This document shows, piece after piece, positions 9,529 through 17,173 of a stretch of 64,000 nt of DNA. The translations under genes were made by a program, and so were the position numbers. The notes under the pieces were generated by a model. It was not told where the DNA came from. It did no database searches and saw only the letters and a program-made list of their open reading frames with translations. The stretch's first letter is position 1; every line of letters starts with the position of its first letter. This stretch comes from Sphingobacteriales bacterium (GTDB taxonomy: Bacteria; Bacteroidota; Bacteroidia; Chitinophagales; Chitinophagaceae): the NCBI GenBank assembly GCA_012270485.1, contig JAAXIF010000020.1:74501-138500 (forward strand), written 5' to 3'.

Positions 9529-9660
9529 GCTTCAAGCCACAAGCCTCAAGCTACAAGTCTTACTTTGAATATTTATCAAAAAATTTATCAAAAAAATATC
9601 TTCTTGCAATCTGTGGCTTTCAACTCTTTCCTTGTAGCCTGTTGCTTAAAGCTTGTGGCT
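9529..9660. repeat. Degenerate CAAGC(T/C)-type repeat, two inverted arms
   Basis: Left arm (about 9529-9558) is a chain of short units such as CTTCAAGCCACAAGCCTCAA. Right arm (about 9631-9660) reads CTTGTAGCCTGTTGCTTAAA, close to the reverse complement of the left arm. The 70 bp between hold a tandem ATTTATCAAAAA duplication. The right arm forms the last codons of the DUF2256 gene. The arms could fold into a long imperfect hairpin. Confidence 0.6.
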
Positions 9661-9796
9661 TTCTTCTGCATCTATCAGAGCAGTACCTAACTTCCTCCCA
9701 TACTTTTTCCCATTTTTTACGCCAGGAGAAAGGTCGTTGACAGGAGACACAGATCTTTGAGGGTAAGGAAGATTTGTTGCCTTTAAAATCCTTCAT
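9620..9796 (-). CDS. DUF2256 domain-containing small Cys protein (not in ORF track)
   Basis: A 58-aa ORF below the track's length cut-off. From ATG 9796 it contains [20 protein letters not shown] followed by [10 protein letters not shown]. The Cys-x2-Cys, W-R-K-K-W and Y-C-S-x-x-C-R pattern is the signature of DUF2256, a tiny probable zinc-ribbon of unknown function common in bacteria. The last dozen codons after CRRK ([12 protein letters not shown]) are the right arm of the intergenic CAAGC repeat and look like a repeat-derived extension. It lies 103 bp upstream of the repair exonuclease in the same direction. Confidence 0.85.
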   Translation of the reverse strand: MKDFKGNKSSLPSKICVSCQRPFSWRKKWEKVWEEVRYCSDRCRRKPQALSNRLQGKS

Positions 9797-9832
9797 TCAA
9801 CTTTAACAAACAGACCAATATTTTGTTGGCAT

Positions 9833-11005
9833 TTAGTTGACTGAACGAATCTGGCCATCCATTTTTCGGATGAAATACAGTTTTTTATTCTCTAGATAAT
9901 CTACAGCATTGGGGTTATTGCTATAGGGTTTTACAGGCTGCAGATCAAACTCATTAAAGAGCTTCAAACTTTTATCAGAGAGATTTTTCATCAGTAAACC
10001 TTCATATTTAATCAACAGTTTAGTAAAACGATACATGGCTTCAAATCCCTTAAAAACCATGTCACTAGGTCTACCTGAAAATTTGTTTCGATAGGTGTTG
10101 GTAATATCCAATCCAATCTTATCTGTTCTGATGAAATGATACGGTGTGGTATAAACTATTTCTATATTTCTATCAACACCCCTCAATGCATCCCATGTAG
10201 GCATACCAATGGCGATACTTCTATATTTTTTGGATTCACTCAATGATTTTACAAGATTGATTCCAAAATTTTCATTCAGTGTGCCACAGATCACAATATT
10301 TTGTCGACTGCTATCTAAATAGCTAATCACCTGACTTGTGGTAAAGCTATCTGTTAGTTCAACAGTTTTGATTTTTAAAGGAATCGATTTCGAACTTTTA
10401 GCAATCTCAGCAAAACTGTTCTGAATCATATCTTCTACCGCACCTTTTCTTCTGAACATCGTCATAGTGCTAGTGGGGTAGACTCTTTGTAAATAAGTAT
10501 ACAAACCTTCCAGATGTGTTCTTAATGTTGGATTGATAAGAATGAAATAGGGATTTTCAGTAAGCCCTGCGTCATTGGGATATGTAGCGGAGATCAATGG
10601 TATTTCATGTTCTAATGCAAAGTCAGCCAACGGTTTGATCTCATTTCTGTTATTGAAAGAGGCAATGATCAAAGAAACATCTGCAAGTGTAGAATCAAGA
10701 ATTGCATTTTGAGTACTGCCTTTTATACTTTTTGAATCGTAGAAAACTACTTCAATCGGTAATTTTTCTGCATTGAGGGAATCAACAGCTAACATGATGC
10801 CATTGTAAAAATCGAGACCCGGCATCATATAGCGAGGGAGTATTTGGTTGCTGAGACGATAGTCGCCATCCTGTGTATAAGCCGAGTCAAGGTATACAGG
10901 TGCAAATACCGCTACTTTCCAAACTTTTGGTTGTTCTTGAGCAGAAGCAGAATAGTGACTGATCAGAATGATGAATACAAGTATGAACTTTCTAAGTATA
11001 TGCAT
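9833..11005 (-). CDS. Periplasmic substrate-binding protein, type 1 fold (Leu/Ile/Val-BP-like)
   Basis: 390 aa with signal peptide MHILRKFILVFIILISHYSASAQ. Elements such as WKVAVFAPVYLDSAY, GIMLAVDSL, PLADFALEHEIPLISATYP and GFEAMYRFTKLL match type 1 periplasmic-binding proteins of the Peripla_BP_6 class. No permease or ATPase gene is nearby, so a transport role is not supported by context. Related proteins near guaA in Bacteroidota often carry LysM domains (from memory); this one has none. It follows guaA after 29 bp but has its own promoter box. Confidence 0.75.
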   Translation of the reverse strand: MHILRKFILVFIILISHYSASAQEQPKVWKVAVFAPVYLDSAYTQDGDYRLSNQILPRYMMPGLDFYNGIMLAVDSLNAEKLPIEVVFYDSKSIKGSTQNAILDSTLADVSLIIASFNNRNEIKPLADFALEHEIPLISATYPNDAGLTENPYFILINPTLRTHLEGLYTYLQRVYPTSTMTMFRRKGAVEDMIQNSFAEIAKSSKSIPLKIKTVELTDSFTTSQVISYLDSSRQNIVICGTLNENFGINLVKSLSESKKYRSIAIGMPTWDALRGVDRNIEIVYTTPYHFIRTDKIGLDITNTYRNKFSGRPSDMVFKGFEAMYRFTKLLIKYEGLLMKNLSDKSLKLFNEFDLQPVKPYSNNPNAVDYLENKKLYFIRKMDGQIRSVN

Positions 11006-11022
11006 AAGTGATCTTAACTACT

Positions 11023-11030
11023 CAAAAATA
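11023..11030 (-). promoter_or_regulatory. Putative -7 promoter box TATTTTTG of the substrate-binding protein gene
   Basis: On the minus strand TATTTTTG fits TAnnTTTG, 17 bp before the ATG at 11005. It sits in the 29-bp gap after guaA, so the gene may be transcribed separately as well as by read-through. Confidence 0.4.
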
Positions 11031-11034
11031 ATGC

Positions 11035-12570
11035 CTATTCCCACTCGATGGTTGCAGGTGGTTTGCTGCTGATATCATAGACCACTCTGTTAATTCCCCT
11101 AACGTTATTGATGATCTCATTGGAAACATGTGCCAGGAACTCATAAGGTAAATGAGCCCAGTCGGCGGTCATACCATCAACTGAGGTAACAGCTCTAAGG
11201 GCAACCGTAAATTCATAAGTACGTTCATCACCCATTACGCCTACACTTTTAACAGGTAATAAAATGGCTCCGGCCTGCCAAACTTGAGAATAAAGACCAT
11301 GAGATTTCAAAGCCTTGATATAAATATCATCAGCCGCTTGGAGTAGAGTTACTTTTTCAGCCGTTACTTCTCCCAAAATTCTGATGGCTAAACCCGGTCC
11401 AGGGAACGGATGACGATTGATCATATCCGCAGGAATACCCAATTCCAATCCTACTTTTCTTACTTCATCTTTAAAAAGATAACGCAGTGGTTCCACCAAA
11501 TCCAAATGCATGGTATCTGGTAAGCCTCCTACATTGTGATGCGATTTAATGGTTTGTGATGGACCATGTACACTTACACTTTCAATCACATCAGGATAAA
11601 TGGTGCCTTGTCCAAGGAATTTTACACCGGCTACTTTTTTTGCTTCTTCTTGAAATACATCAATGAACAACCTACCAATCACTTTTCTTTTCGCTTCAGG
11701 GTCGGTTTTGTCTTTGAATTCATCATAAAAGCGCTGACTGGCATTTATACCGGTAACATTCAGCCCAATCGTTTTATAAGTATCTAAAACTTGTTTGAAT
11801 TCATCTTTTCTCAATACACCATTGTCTACAAATATTCCATGCAATCGATTACCAATGGCTTTACTGATCAAAGTAGCAGCCACCGTACTATCTACACCAC
11901 CACTCAGTGCCATGATCACATGATGGTCTCCAATCTGTTCTTTGAGTTGTTCCACCGTTTCGTGAACAAATGAAGCCGGCGTCCAGTCTTGTGTGCAACC
12001 GCAGATGTTGACTAAAAAGTTGCGGATGATTTTTTTGCCTTCCGTTGAGTGGTATACTTCCGGGTGAAATTGTATGCCGTATAAGGGAAAGGTGTCTGTA
12101 GTATTTTTTTTGAATGCAGCCACGGGAATACTTTCTGTTATTGCAGTGATCTCAAAGCCATCAGGTAGCGCAACAATCGAATCACTATGGCTCATCCATA
12201 CCTGAGATCCGTTGGCCACACCCATCAATAATTGGTCTTCTTTTAGCACTTCCATCTTTGCGCGACCATATTCTCTCTTATTTGATTTATCTACACGTCC
12301 TCCAAAATTCTTAGCAGTTAGTTGTGCCCCATAACAAACTCCCAGTACGGGTAATTGGCTGATCATGGAAGCAATATCAACATTGGGAGCATTCTCTTCA
12401 TTGACGCTGAAAGGAGAACCACTGAGAATAATGCCTTTTAATCCTTTTTCATATTGAAAGGGCTTATGAAAAGGGATGATCTCACAATACACATTGGCTT
12501 CACGAACAGCCCTAGCTATCAGTTGGGTATACTGACTACCGAAGTCAAGAATGAGGATTTTTTCTGTCAT
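11035..12570 (-). CDS. guaA: GMP synthase (glutamine-hydrolysing)
   Basis: Converts XMP to GMP with ATP and glutamine in the cytoplasm. The class I amidotransferase domain (about 1-190) has GVCYGAQ with nucleophile C79 and FHPEVYHS with the catalytic His/Glu. The ATP pyrophosphatase domain has the PP-loop ALSGGVDST, and the dimerisation domain ends in the typical PPATIEWE. The start at ATG 12570 ([13 protein letters not shown]) gives 511 aa, the normal length; the ORF track's extra 20 residues are upstream DNA. A -7-like box ends only 4 nt before the ATG. Confidence 0.97.
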   Translation of the reverse strand: MTEKILILDFGSQYTQLIARAVREANVYCEIIPFHKPFQYEKGLKGIILSGSPFSVNEENAPNVDIASMISQLPVLGVCYGAQLTAKNFGGRVDKSNKREYGRAKMEVLKEDQLLMGVANGSQVWMSHSDSIVALPDGFEITAITESIPVAAFKKNTTDTFPLYGIQFHPEVYHSTEGKKIIRNFLVNICGCTQDWTPASFVHETVEQLKEQIGDHHVIMALSGGVDSTVAATLISKAIGNRLHGIFVDNGVLRKDEFKQVLDTYKTIGLNVTGINASQRFYDEFKDKTDPEAKRKVIGRLFIDVFQEEAKKVAGVKFLGQGTIYPDVIESVSVHGPSQTIKSHHNVGGLPDTMHLDLVEPLRYLFKDEVRKVGLELGIPADMINRHPFPGPGLAIRILGEVTAEKVTLLQAADDIYIKALKSHGLYSQVWQAGAILLPVKSVGVMGDERTYEFTVALRAVTSVDGMTADWAHLPYEFLAHVSNEIINNVRGINRVVYDISSKPPATIEWE

Positions 12571-12574
12571 GGCG

Positions 12575-12582
12575 CGAAGGTA
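12575..12582 (-). promoter_or_regulatory. Putative -7 promoter box TACCTTCG of guaA
   Basis: Minus-strand TACCTTCG matches TAnnTTTG at 7 of 8 positions counting free bases. Only 4 nt separate it from the ATG, so a transcript from it would be leaderless or nearly so. Confidence 0.35.
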
Positions 12583-12688
12583 AATGAAATTTGGTGGTCT
12601 TGGGAGCGTATAAATGGTCATAAAATCCACAGGAATGGTGATGGATTCAGGGGCCTTTTTGATAATTTCGAGGTCTTAAACCAACAAC

Positions 12689-13411
12689 ATGAGAATTTTT
12701 TTCATCACAGTGGCCATTGTTTCCCTGCTCGGTTCCTGTGTATTCATCGGATCAAAACGAGTGAAAGGGAATGGAAATGTTACTGTTGAAGAAAGACCAG
12801 GACTTACCGCTGAGAGAATTCATTTGAAAGGTTTTATGGATGTTGAACTCACCCAAGGAGAGGGAACAATCGTAAAAGTAGAAGCAGATGAAAATCTTCA
12901 AGAATACATTATTACAGAAATGGAGGGAGATGAACTCGTAGTGAAAATGAGAGGTAATATCAACTTTATAACCAGTGAAAAGCTGAAAGTATATATCACT
13001 ACTCCTAAACTCGAGCAGTTAAAGTTATCTGGTTCCGGAAGCATTATTGGCATGAATAAATTTACCGGATCTGATCGATTGAAAGTAAGTGTTTCCGGAG
13101 TGGGCGATCTGCGTTTGGAAACCAATACCCCTGAACTGGATGCCAAGATCAGCGGCAGTGGATCGCTTGTACTTTCAGGAGAAACCCGCGATGCAAAAAT
13201 TCAAATCAGTGGTATAGGCGATTGTAATGCAGAGGAGTTAAAAGCTGAAAACGCTTCTGTAAAGATATCAGGTGGTGGAGATGTTAAAATATTTGCTGAT
13301 TCTAAATTAGATGTATCCATTAGTGGTATAGGATCTGTCTATTACAAAGGAGAAGCAGTGGTATCCCAAAAAGTAAGTGGTAGCGGAGAAGTGAAAAAGC
13401 TAGAGCAATAA
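12689..13411 (+). CDS. GIN-domain (DUF2807) head lipoprotein
   Basis: 240 aa with lipoprotein signal MRIFFITVAIVSLLGSC. The body is a right-handed beta-helix-like repeat: SGSGSI, SGVGDL, SGSGSL, SGIGDC, SGGGDV, SGIGSV and SGSGEV recur every 20-25 residues, characteristic of the putative auto-transporter adhesin head GIN domain. The role is unknown; probably a cell-envelope-exposed structural or adhesive lipoprotein. It is divergent from guaA with 118 bp between and is followed by a good terminator, so it is monocistronic. Confidence 0.88.
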   Translation: MRIFFITVAIVSLLGSCVFIGSKRVKGNGNVTVEERPGLTAERIHLKGFMDVELTQGEGTIVKVEADENLQEYIITEMEGDELVVKMRGNINFITSEKLKVYITTPKLEQLKLSGSGSIIGMNKFTGSDRLKVSVSGVGDLRLETNTPELDAKISGSGSLVLSGETRDAKIQISGIGDCNAEELKAENASVKISGGGDVKIFADSKLDVSISGIGSVYYKGEAVVSQKVSGSGEVKKLEQ

Positions 13412-13413
13412 AT

Positions 13414-13447
13414 AAAAAAAGGTAACTCAATCGGGTTACCTTTTTTA
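13414..13447 (+). terminator. Rho-independent terminator after the GIN lipoprotein gene
   Basis: A-tract, stem GGTAAC/GTTACC with an 8-nt loop, then six T. It is symmetric enough to work in both directions. Confidence 0.85.
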
Positions 13448-13491
13448 TGCAAGGTTATTAACCTTATCCCCGGAATTTTTAAAAGCTGATT

Positions 13492-14679
13492 ATGAACTGG
13501 AAAGAAAGGATTTTATTGATCTTACTGGCAAGCGTCAACTTTACACATATTCTTGATTTCATGGTGATGATGCCTTTGGGCAATTTCTTGATGCCTTATT
13601 TTAACATCACACCCGGACAATTCAGCGTGATTGTAGCTTCTTATAGTATCAGTGCGGCTGTATCAGGCTTTGCTGCTGCTTTTTATGTAGATGGCTACGA
13701 TAGAAAAAAAGTATTGCTTTTTGGATATATAGGATTTACAATCGGTACGCTTTGCTGTGGTATTGCTCCTTCTTATCTGTTGTTGTTACTTGCAAGAATT
13801 ACTGCCGGTTTATTTGGTGGATTGATCGGTGCACAGGTATTGAGTATCGTAGCTGATAGTTTTCCTTACGAAAAAAGGGGACAAGCTATGGGTATTTTAT
13901 TCTCGGCTTTTTCTTTGGCTTCCATTGTAGGTGTTCCTTCTGCTTTGTATTTGGCCGGATGGTTAGGATGGCATTCACCCTTCTTATCCATTGGAGGTTT
14001 GGGTATCATTATTACAGTACTGTTGATGCGTTACCTGCCTTCTATGTCTTCCCATATTCATGGACAAAGGATAAAGCCCATCGTCATGCTAAAAAATGTG
14101 ATGACCAGTCGAATGCAGTTGGTTGCACTGGGTTTATCCGCTGCATTGATGCTGGGTCATTTTCTAATCATTCCTTTTTTGAATCCCTATATGGAATTCA
14201 ATGTAGGATTTACAGATACACAGCGTAATATGATTTACATGGTAGGCGGTATCGCTACTTTCATTACTTCTCCGTTGATAGGTAAGATGGCTGATAAGTA
14301 TGGAAAACATAATACTTTCATGTTCTTTGCATTGGTATCGCTTATTCCCATATTCCTGATTACTAATATGCCAGCCATCAAGTATTACTATGTGTTGATA
14401 GTAACTGGAATCTGGTTTGTATTAAGTACCGGTAGAGGTATTCCAGCCCAAGCTATTATCAGTAATGTGGTGCCGGCAGAGCAAAGAGGTAGTTTCATGA
14501 GCTTTAATGGATCTATTCAACAATTATTCTCGGGAATTGCATCACTCATTGCAGGAATGATCGTCATCAGCAAACCAGACCATACCATTGTTCATTACTC
14601 TTGGGTAGGCTATCTCAGTATAGTGATTGTACTTTTTTCTGTTTTTATTGCGAAGAAGTTGAAGGGATACGAGCAGTAG
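13492..14679 (+). CDS. MFS transporter, DHA1-like drug/sugar-efflux family
   Basis: 395 aa with about 12 hydrophobic segments. The motif A-like loop is YVDGYDRKKVLLFG between TM2 and TM3, followed by the YLLLLLARITAGLFGGLIGAQ region and a second half starting near 205 with KMADKYGKHNTF. The order matches drug:H+ antiporter-1 proteins of the AraJ/sugar-efflux type. The substrate cannot be told. It stands alone: a terminator precedes it and a strong palindromic repeat follows it, facing the convergent M14 peptidase gene. Confidence 0.85.
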   Translation: MNWKERILLILLASVNFTHILDFMVMMPLGNFLMPYFNITPGQFSVIVASYSISAAVSGFAAAFYVDGYDRKKVLLFGYIGFTIGTLCCGIAPSYLLLLLARITAGLFGGLIGAQVLSIVADSFPYEKRGQAMGILFSAFSLASIVGVPSALYLAGWLGWHSPFLSIGGLGIIITVLLMRYLPSMSSHIHGQRIKPIVMLKNVMTSRMQLVALGLSAALMLGHFLIIPFLNPYMEFNVGFTDTQRNMIYMVGGIATFITSPLIGKMADKYGKHNTFMFFALVSLIPIFLITNMPAIKYYYVLIVTGIWFVLSTGRGIPAQAIISNVVPAEQRGSFMSFNGSIQQLFSGIASLIAGMIVISKPDHTIVHYSWVGYLSIVIVLFSVFIAKKLKGYEQ

Positions 14680-14685
14680 TCGATA

Positions 14686-14730
14686 GACCATAGTCGATAG
14701 TCCATGGACCATGGTCTATCGACTATGGTC
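14686..14730. repeat. Long perfect intergenic hairpin between convergent genes
   Basis: Arms GACCATAGTCGATAG and CTATCGACTATGGTC pair over 15 bp without mismatch; the 15-nt loop holds two overlapping CCATGG-like units. The last base touches the stop codon of the M14 peptidase gene. There is no T-tract, so the role as a bidirectional terminator is an inference from position. Confidence 0.7.
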
Positions 14731-16454
14731 TACTCCAACCTAAACACCGGATACCTCATATGTGCAGGCTCATAGTAAGGTGATTTCTTATATACAAAAT
14801 CTAGTTGTGCATTGGCGGATGCAGCAAACTTTTCATCTGCTTTCTTTTTGGCATCAAGTTCGGCTCTGAGCTCAGGGTGTGCTTGTAAATACGTAGCGGC
14901 AACATCTTCCCATCTATAATTACTATAGCCTTCTTTTTGCTGGAGGATGGCATCAAAAAAATTCCAGGAGAAATAGCTGTCATCGGTTCCAATTTCTAAG
15001 GTTTCAATCAGGAGTCGGTCAGCAGCTTGTCCGGTATAAATGATATAATCTCCTTTTAGAAAACGAATATTTTCTTTTTGTTGCGATACCCGGATGCCTG
15101 ACTGACGATAATGTTTTTCAAATGGTCTGGTAGCTGTTCTATAATCCGTGATTCTGCATACTTCTACTTCAATCACCGTATCTTTCTTCAGCCTTTGCAT
15201 TTCTACGTTGTTGATGGCTAATCTGTCAATTACTTCATGCCATCCTTGTGGAATGATATAGGCTTTAGGTTTACTCACCAACTGTTCACCTGTAAAATAA
15301 TTATAGTACTTGATATCCTTCGTATAGGGTTTTGATCGGTCATAATACATCCTGTTCATGCCGGTTACTTCACTGATCTTTTGAGCAGAAGTATATCCCA
15401 TGAATTTGATTTGATCGAATCGAGTGGTATCTACTCGATAGGTTTGCGGAAATTGCTGTTGCTGTTTTACAGCATCAATGGCTTTTTTTCTGGTTGCTTT
15501 AATAGCCACAGCTTGTTTGGATCCTTCTTCCAGAAATGTTTGCATCAAATCATACGTACTTTTCACGCGCTGGTCATAAGGTTTCAGCATATGTGTCTCA
15601 GGCATAAAGGCCATTGTCTGAAACAAAGCAGCATAACCGCTGCTATACCTAGGTGCATCATAAAAAGCAGTCCAGTTTCTTTCCGGATTTCCTCCTTCAA
15701 AACTTACATACGGAATCAAATTCCAGTTTTTTTGTTCCATTCCTTTATACAGGGAAGGCTCAAAAATATCATGAAGGTATGCACCCATAATTGGACCTAA
15801 CTTATTGTGTTGAGATGTCAGTAATGTCATGGTGTGTTGGTAATCGGCACCATCGCTCACATGGTTGTCTACCAATATATCCGGATTCAAGTAATGAAAA
15901 ATCTTTGCAAACGCTTTGGCATTGCGACTATCGTTTTTAATAAAATCACGATTCAGATCAAGGTTCTGTGCATTGCCTCGAAAACCGTAGCTCTCGGGTC
16001 CATTTTGATTGACCCTAGAAAAGGAATTTCTGTTTAAACTTCCACCAATATTATAAACAGGAATGATTCCTAATACTACATTATCAGGAGCTTTGATTTT
16101 ACCCGTGACCAAGTCTCTTAAAAACATCATACTTGCATCAATACCATCCGGTTCTCCGGGATGAATGCCGTTGTTGATCATGATCACCAGTTTATTTTTT
16201 TTATGCCAAATGGATGGGTCATGGTTTTTATCATTGCTGAATAGTACCAGATGCAAGGGATATCCAGCGTCTGTAAGTCCAAATTCTTTAATCCGGATGG
16301 TAGGAAAAGCAGTATCCAATGCGTTATAGTAGCGGATACATTCTTCATAGGTAATGGTCTTTTTACCTGCTGATTGTTCAAAAACTGTTTGCCATTTCTG
16401 TGCAAATAATTGTTGAAACATAAATAGTTGTAGGAGAAGCAGTAATTTTTTCAT
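14730..16454 (-). CDS. Secreted M14-family zinc carboxypeptidase
   Basis: 574 aa from ATG 16454 (the track's TTG start adds three residues). The signal peptide is MKKLLLLLQLFMFQQLFAQ. Zinc ligands are in GIHPGEPDG (H98, E101) and VDNHVSDGADYQHT; LDLNRDF and the PETHML segment are also typical of M14 peptidases. Probably a periplasmic or secreted peptidase for peptides or modified amino acids. It is divergent from the response regulator gene with only 30 bp between the two starts, so the promoters must overlap. Confidence 0.88.
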   Translation of the reverse strand: MKKLLLLLQLFMFQQLFAQKWQTVFEQSAGKKTITYEECIRYYNALDTAFPTIRIKEFGLTDAGYPLHLVLFSNDKNHDPSIWHKKNKLVIMINNGIHPGEPDGIDASMMFLRDLVTGKIKAPDNVVLGIIPVYNIGGSLNRNSFSRVNQNGPESYGFRGNAQNLDLNRDFIKNDSRNAKAFAKIFHYLNPDILVDNHVSDGADYQHTMTLLTSQHNKLGPIMGAYLHDIFEPSLYKGMEQKNWNLIPYVSFEGGNPERNWTAFYDAPRYSSGYAALFQTMAFMPETHMLKPYDQRVKSTYDLMQTFLEEGSKQAVAIKATRKKAIDAVKQQQQFPQTYRVDTTRFDQIKFMGYTSAQKISEVTGMNRMYYDRSKPYTKDIKYYNYFTGEQLVSKPKAYIIPQGWHEVIDRLAINNVEMQRLKKDTVIEVEVCRITDYRTATRPFEKHYRQSGIRVSQQKENIRFLKGDYIIYTGQAADRLLIETLEIGTDDSYFSWNFFDAILQQKEGYSNYRWEDVAATYLQAHPELRAELDAKKKADEKFAASANAQLDFVYKKSPYYEPAHMRYPVFRLE

Positions 16455-16484
16455 TATTTTCAATTTGAAAATTTATTCAAAGTA

Positions 16485-17165
16485 ATGGAAAACCCGCATA
16501 GTATTCTACTGGTTGAAGATGAAGCCAAACTTGGTTCAATTATTAGGGATGAACTCAGGCGTCAGGGATACTTGGTAGATCTGGCCATTGATGGAAAAGA
16601 AGCAGAAGAGGTATTTCAAAATAAATTATATTCAATTGTTTTACTCGATGTAAATCTTCCGTATAAAAGCGGGCTCGAGCTCTGCAAAGAATTCAGGGCG
16701 GTTAATAAAACGATTCCTATTATTATGTTGACTGCCATTGGTCAGATACAGGACAAAGTAGAAGCATTTGACCTAGGTGCGGATGATTATCTCGTAAAAC
16801 CTTTCCATTTTGAAGAGTTATTCGTTCGCGTTAAAGCCCTGCTTAAAAGAACGGATAAGGGACAAGAAGATGAAAAAATTATTGTCGATGATCTTACAAT
16901 CGATATGAAAAATAAGTCTGTAGTTAGGGCAGGTATGAATATTAATCTTACGGCCAAAGAGTTTACATTACTTACTTTATTGGCACGAAATCGTGAGAGG
17001 GTGATTTCAAAGCAGGAAATTCTAGAAAAAGTATGGGACCTCACATTTGATACAGGTACCAATACCATTGAAGTGTATATCAGTTTTCTTCGGAATAAAA
17101 TTGATAAGCCTTTTGAGCATAAACTGATCCATACCAAACCCGGATTCGGTTATTACATCAAATAA
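16485..17165 (+). CDS. OmpR/PhoB-type response regulator
   Basis: 226 aa. The receiver domain has the acidic pair E11/D12, phosphoacceptor D55 (VLLDVNLP), T83 and K105 (VKPF). A winged-helix DNA-binding domain follows from about 130 (NLTAKEFTLLTLLARN, then IEVYISFLRNKID). It forms a two-component system with the histidine kinase starting 9 bp downstream. Targets are not apparent; the divergent M14 peptidase is an obvious candidate because they share a 30-bp control region. Confidence 0.94.
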   Translation: MENPHSILLVEDEAKLGSIIRDELRRQGYLVDLAIDGKEAEEVFQNKLYSIVLLDVNLPYKSGLELCKEFRAVNKTIPIIMLTAIGQIQDKVEAFDLGADDYLVKPFHFEELFVRVKALLKRTDKGQEDEKIIVDDLTIDMKNKSVVRAGMNINLTAKEFTLLTLLARNRERVISKQEILEKVWDLTFDTGTNTIEVYISFLRNKIDKPFEHKLIHTKPGFGYYIK

Positions 17166-17173
17166 ATACCAAG

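Noticed and set aside
12454-12789. 111-aa plus-strand ORF over the start of guaA and of the GIN lipoprotein gene
   Set aside because: Covers two real starts in other frames and contains no domain.
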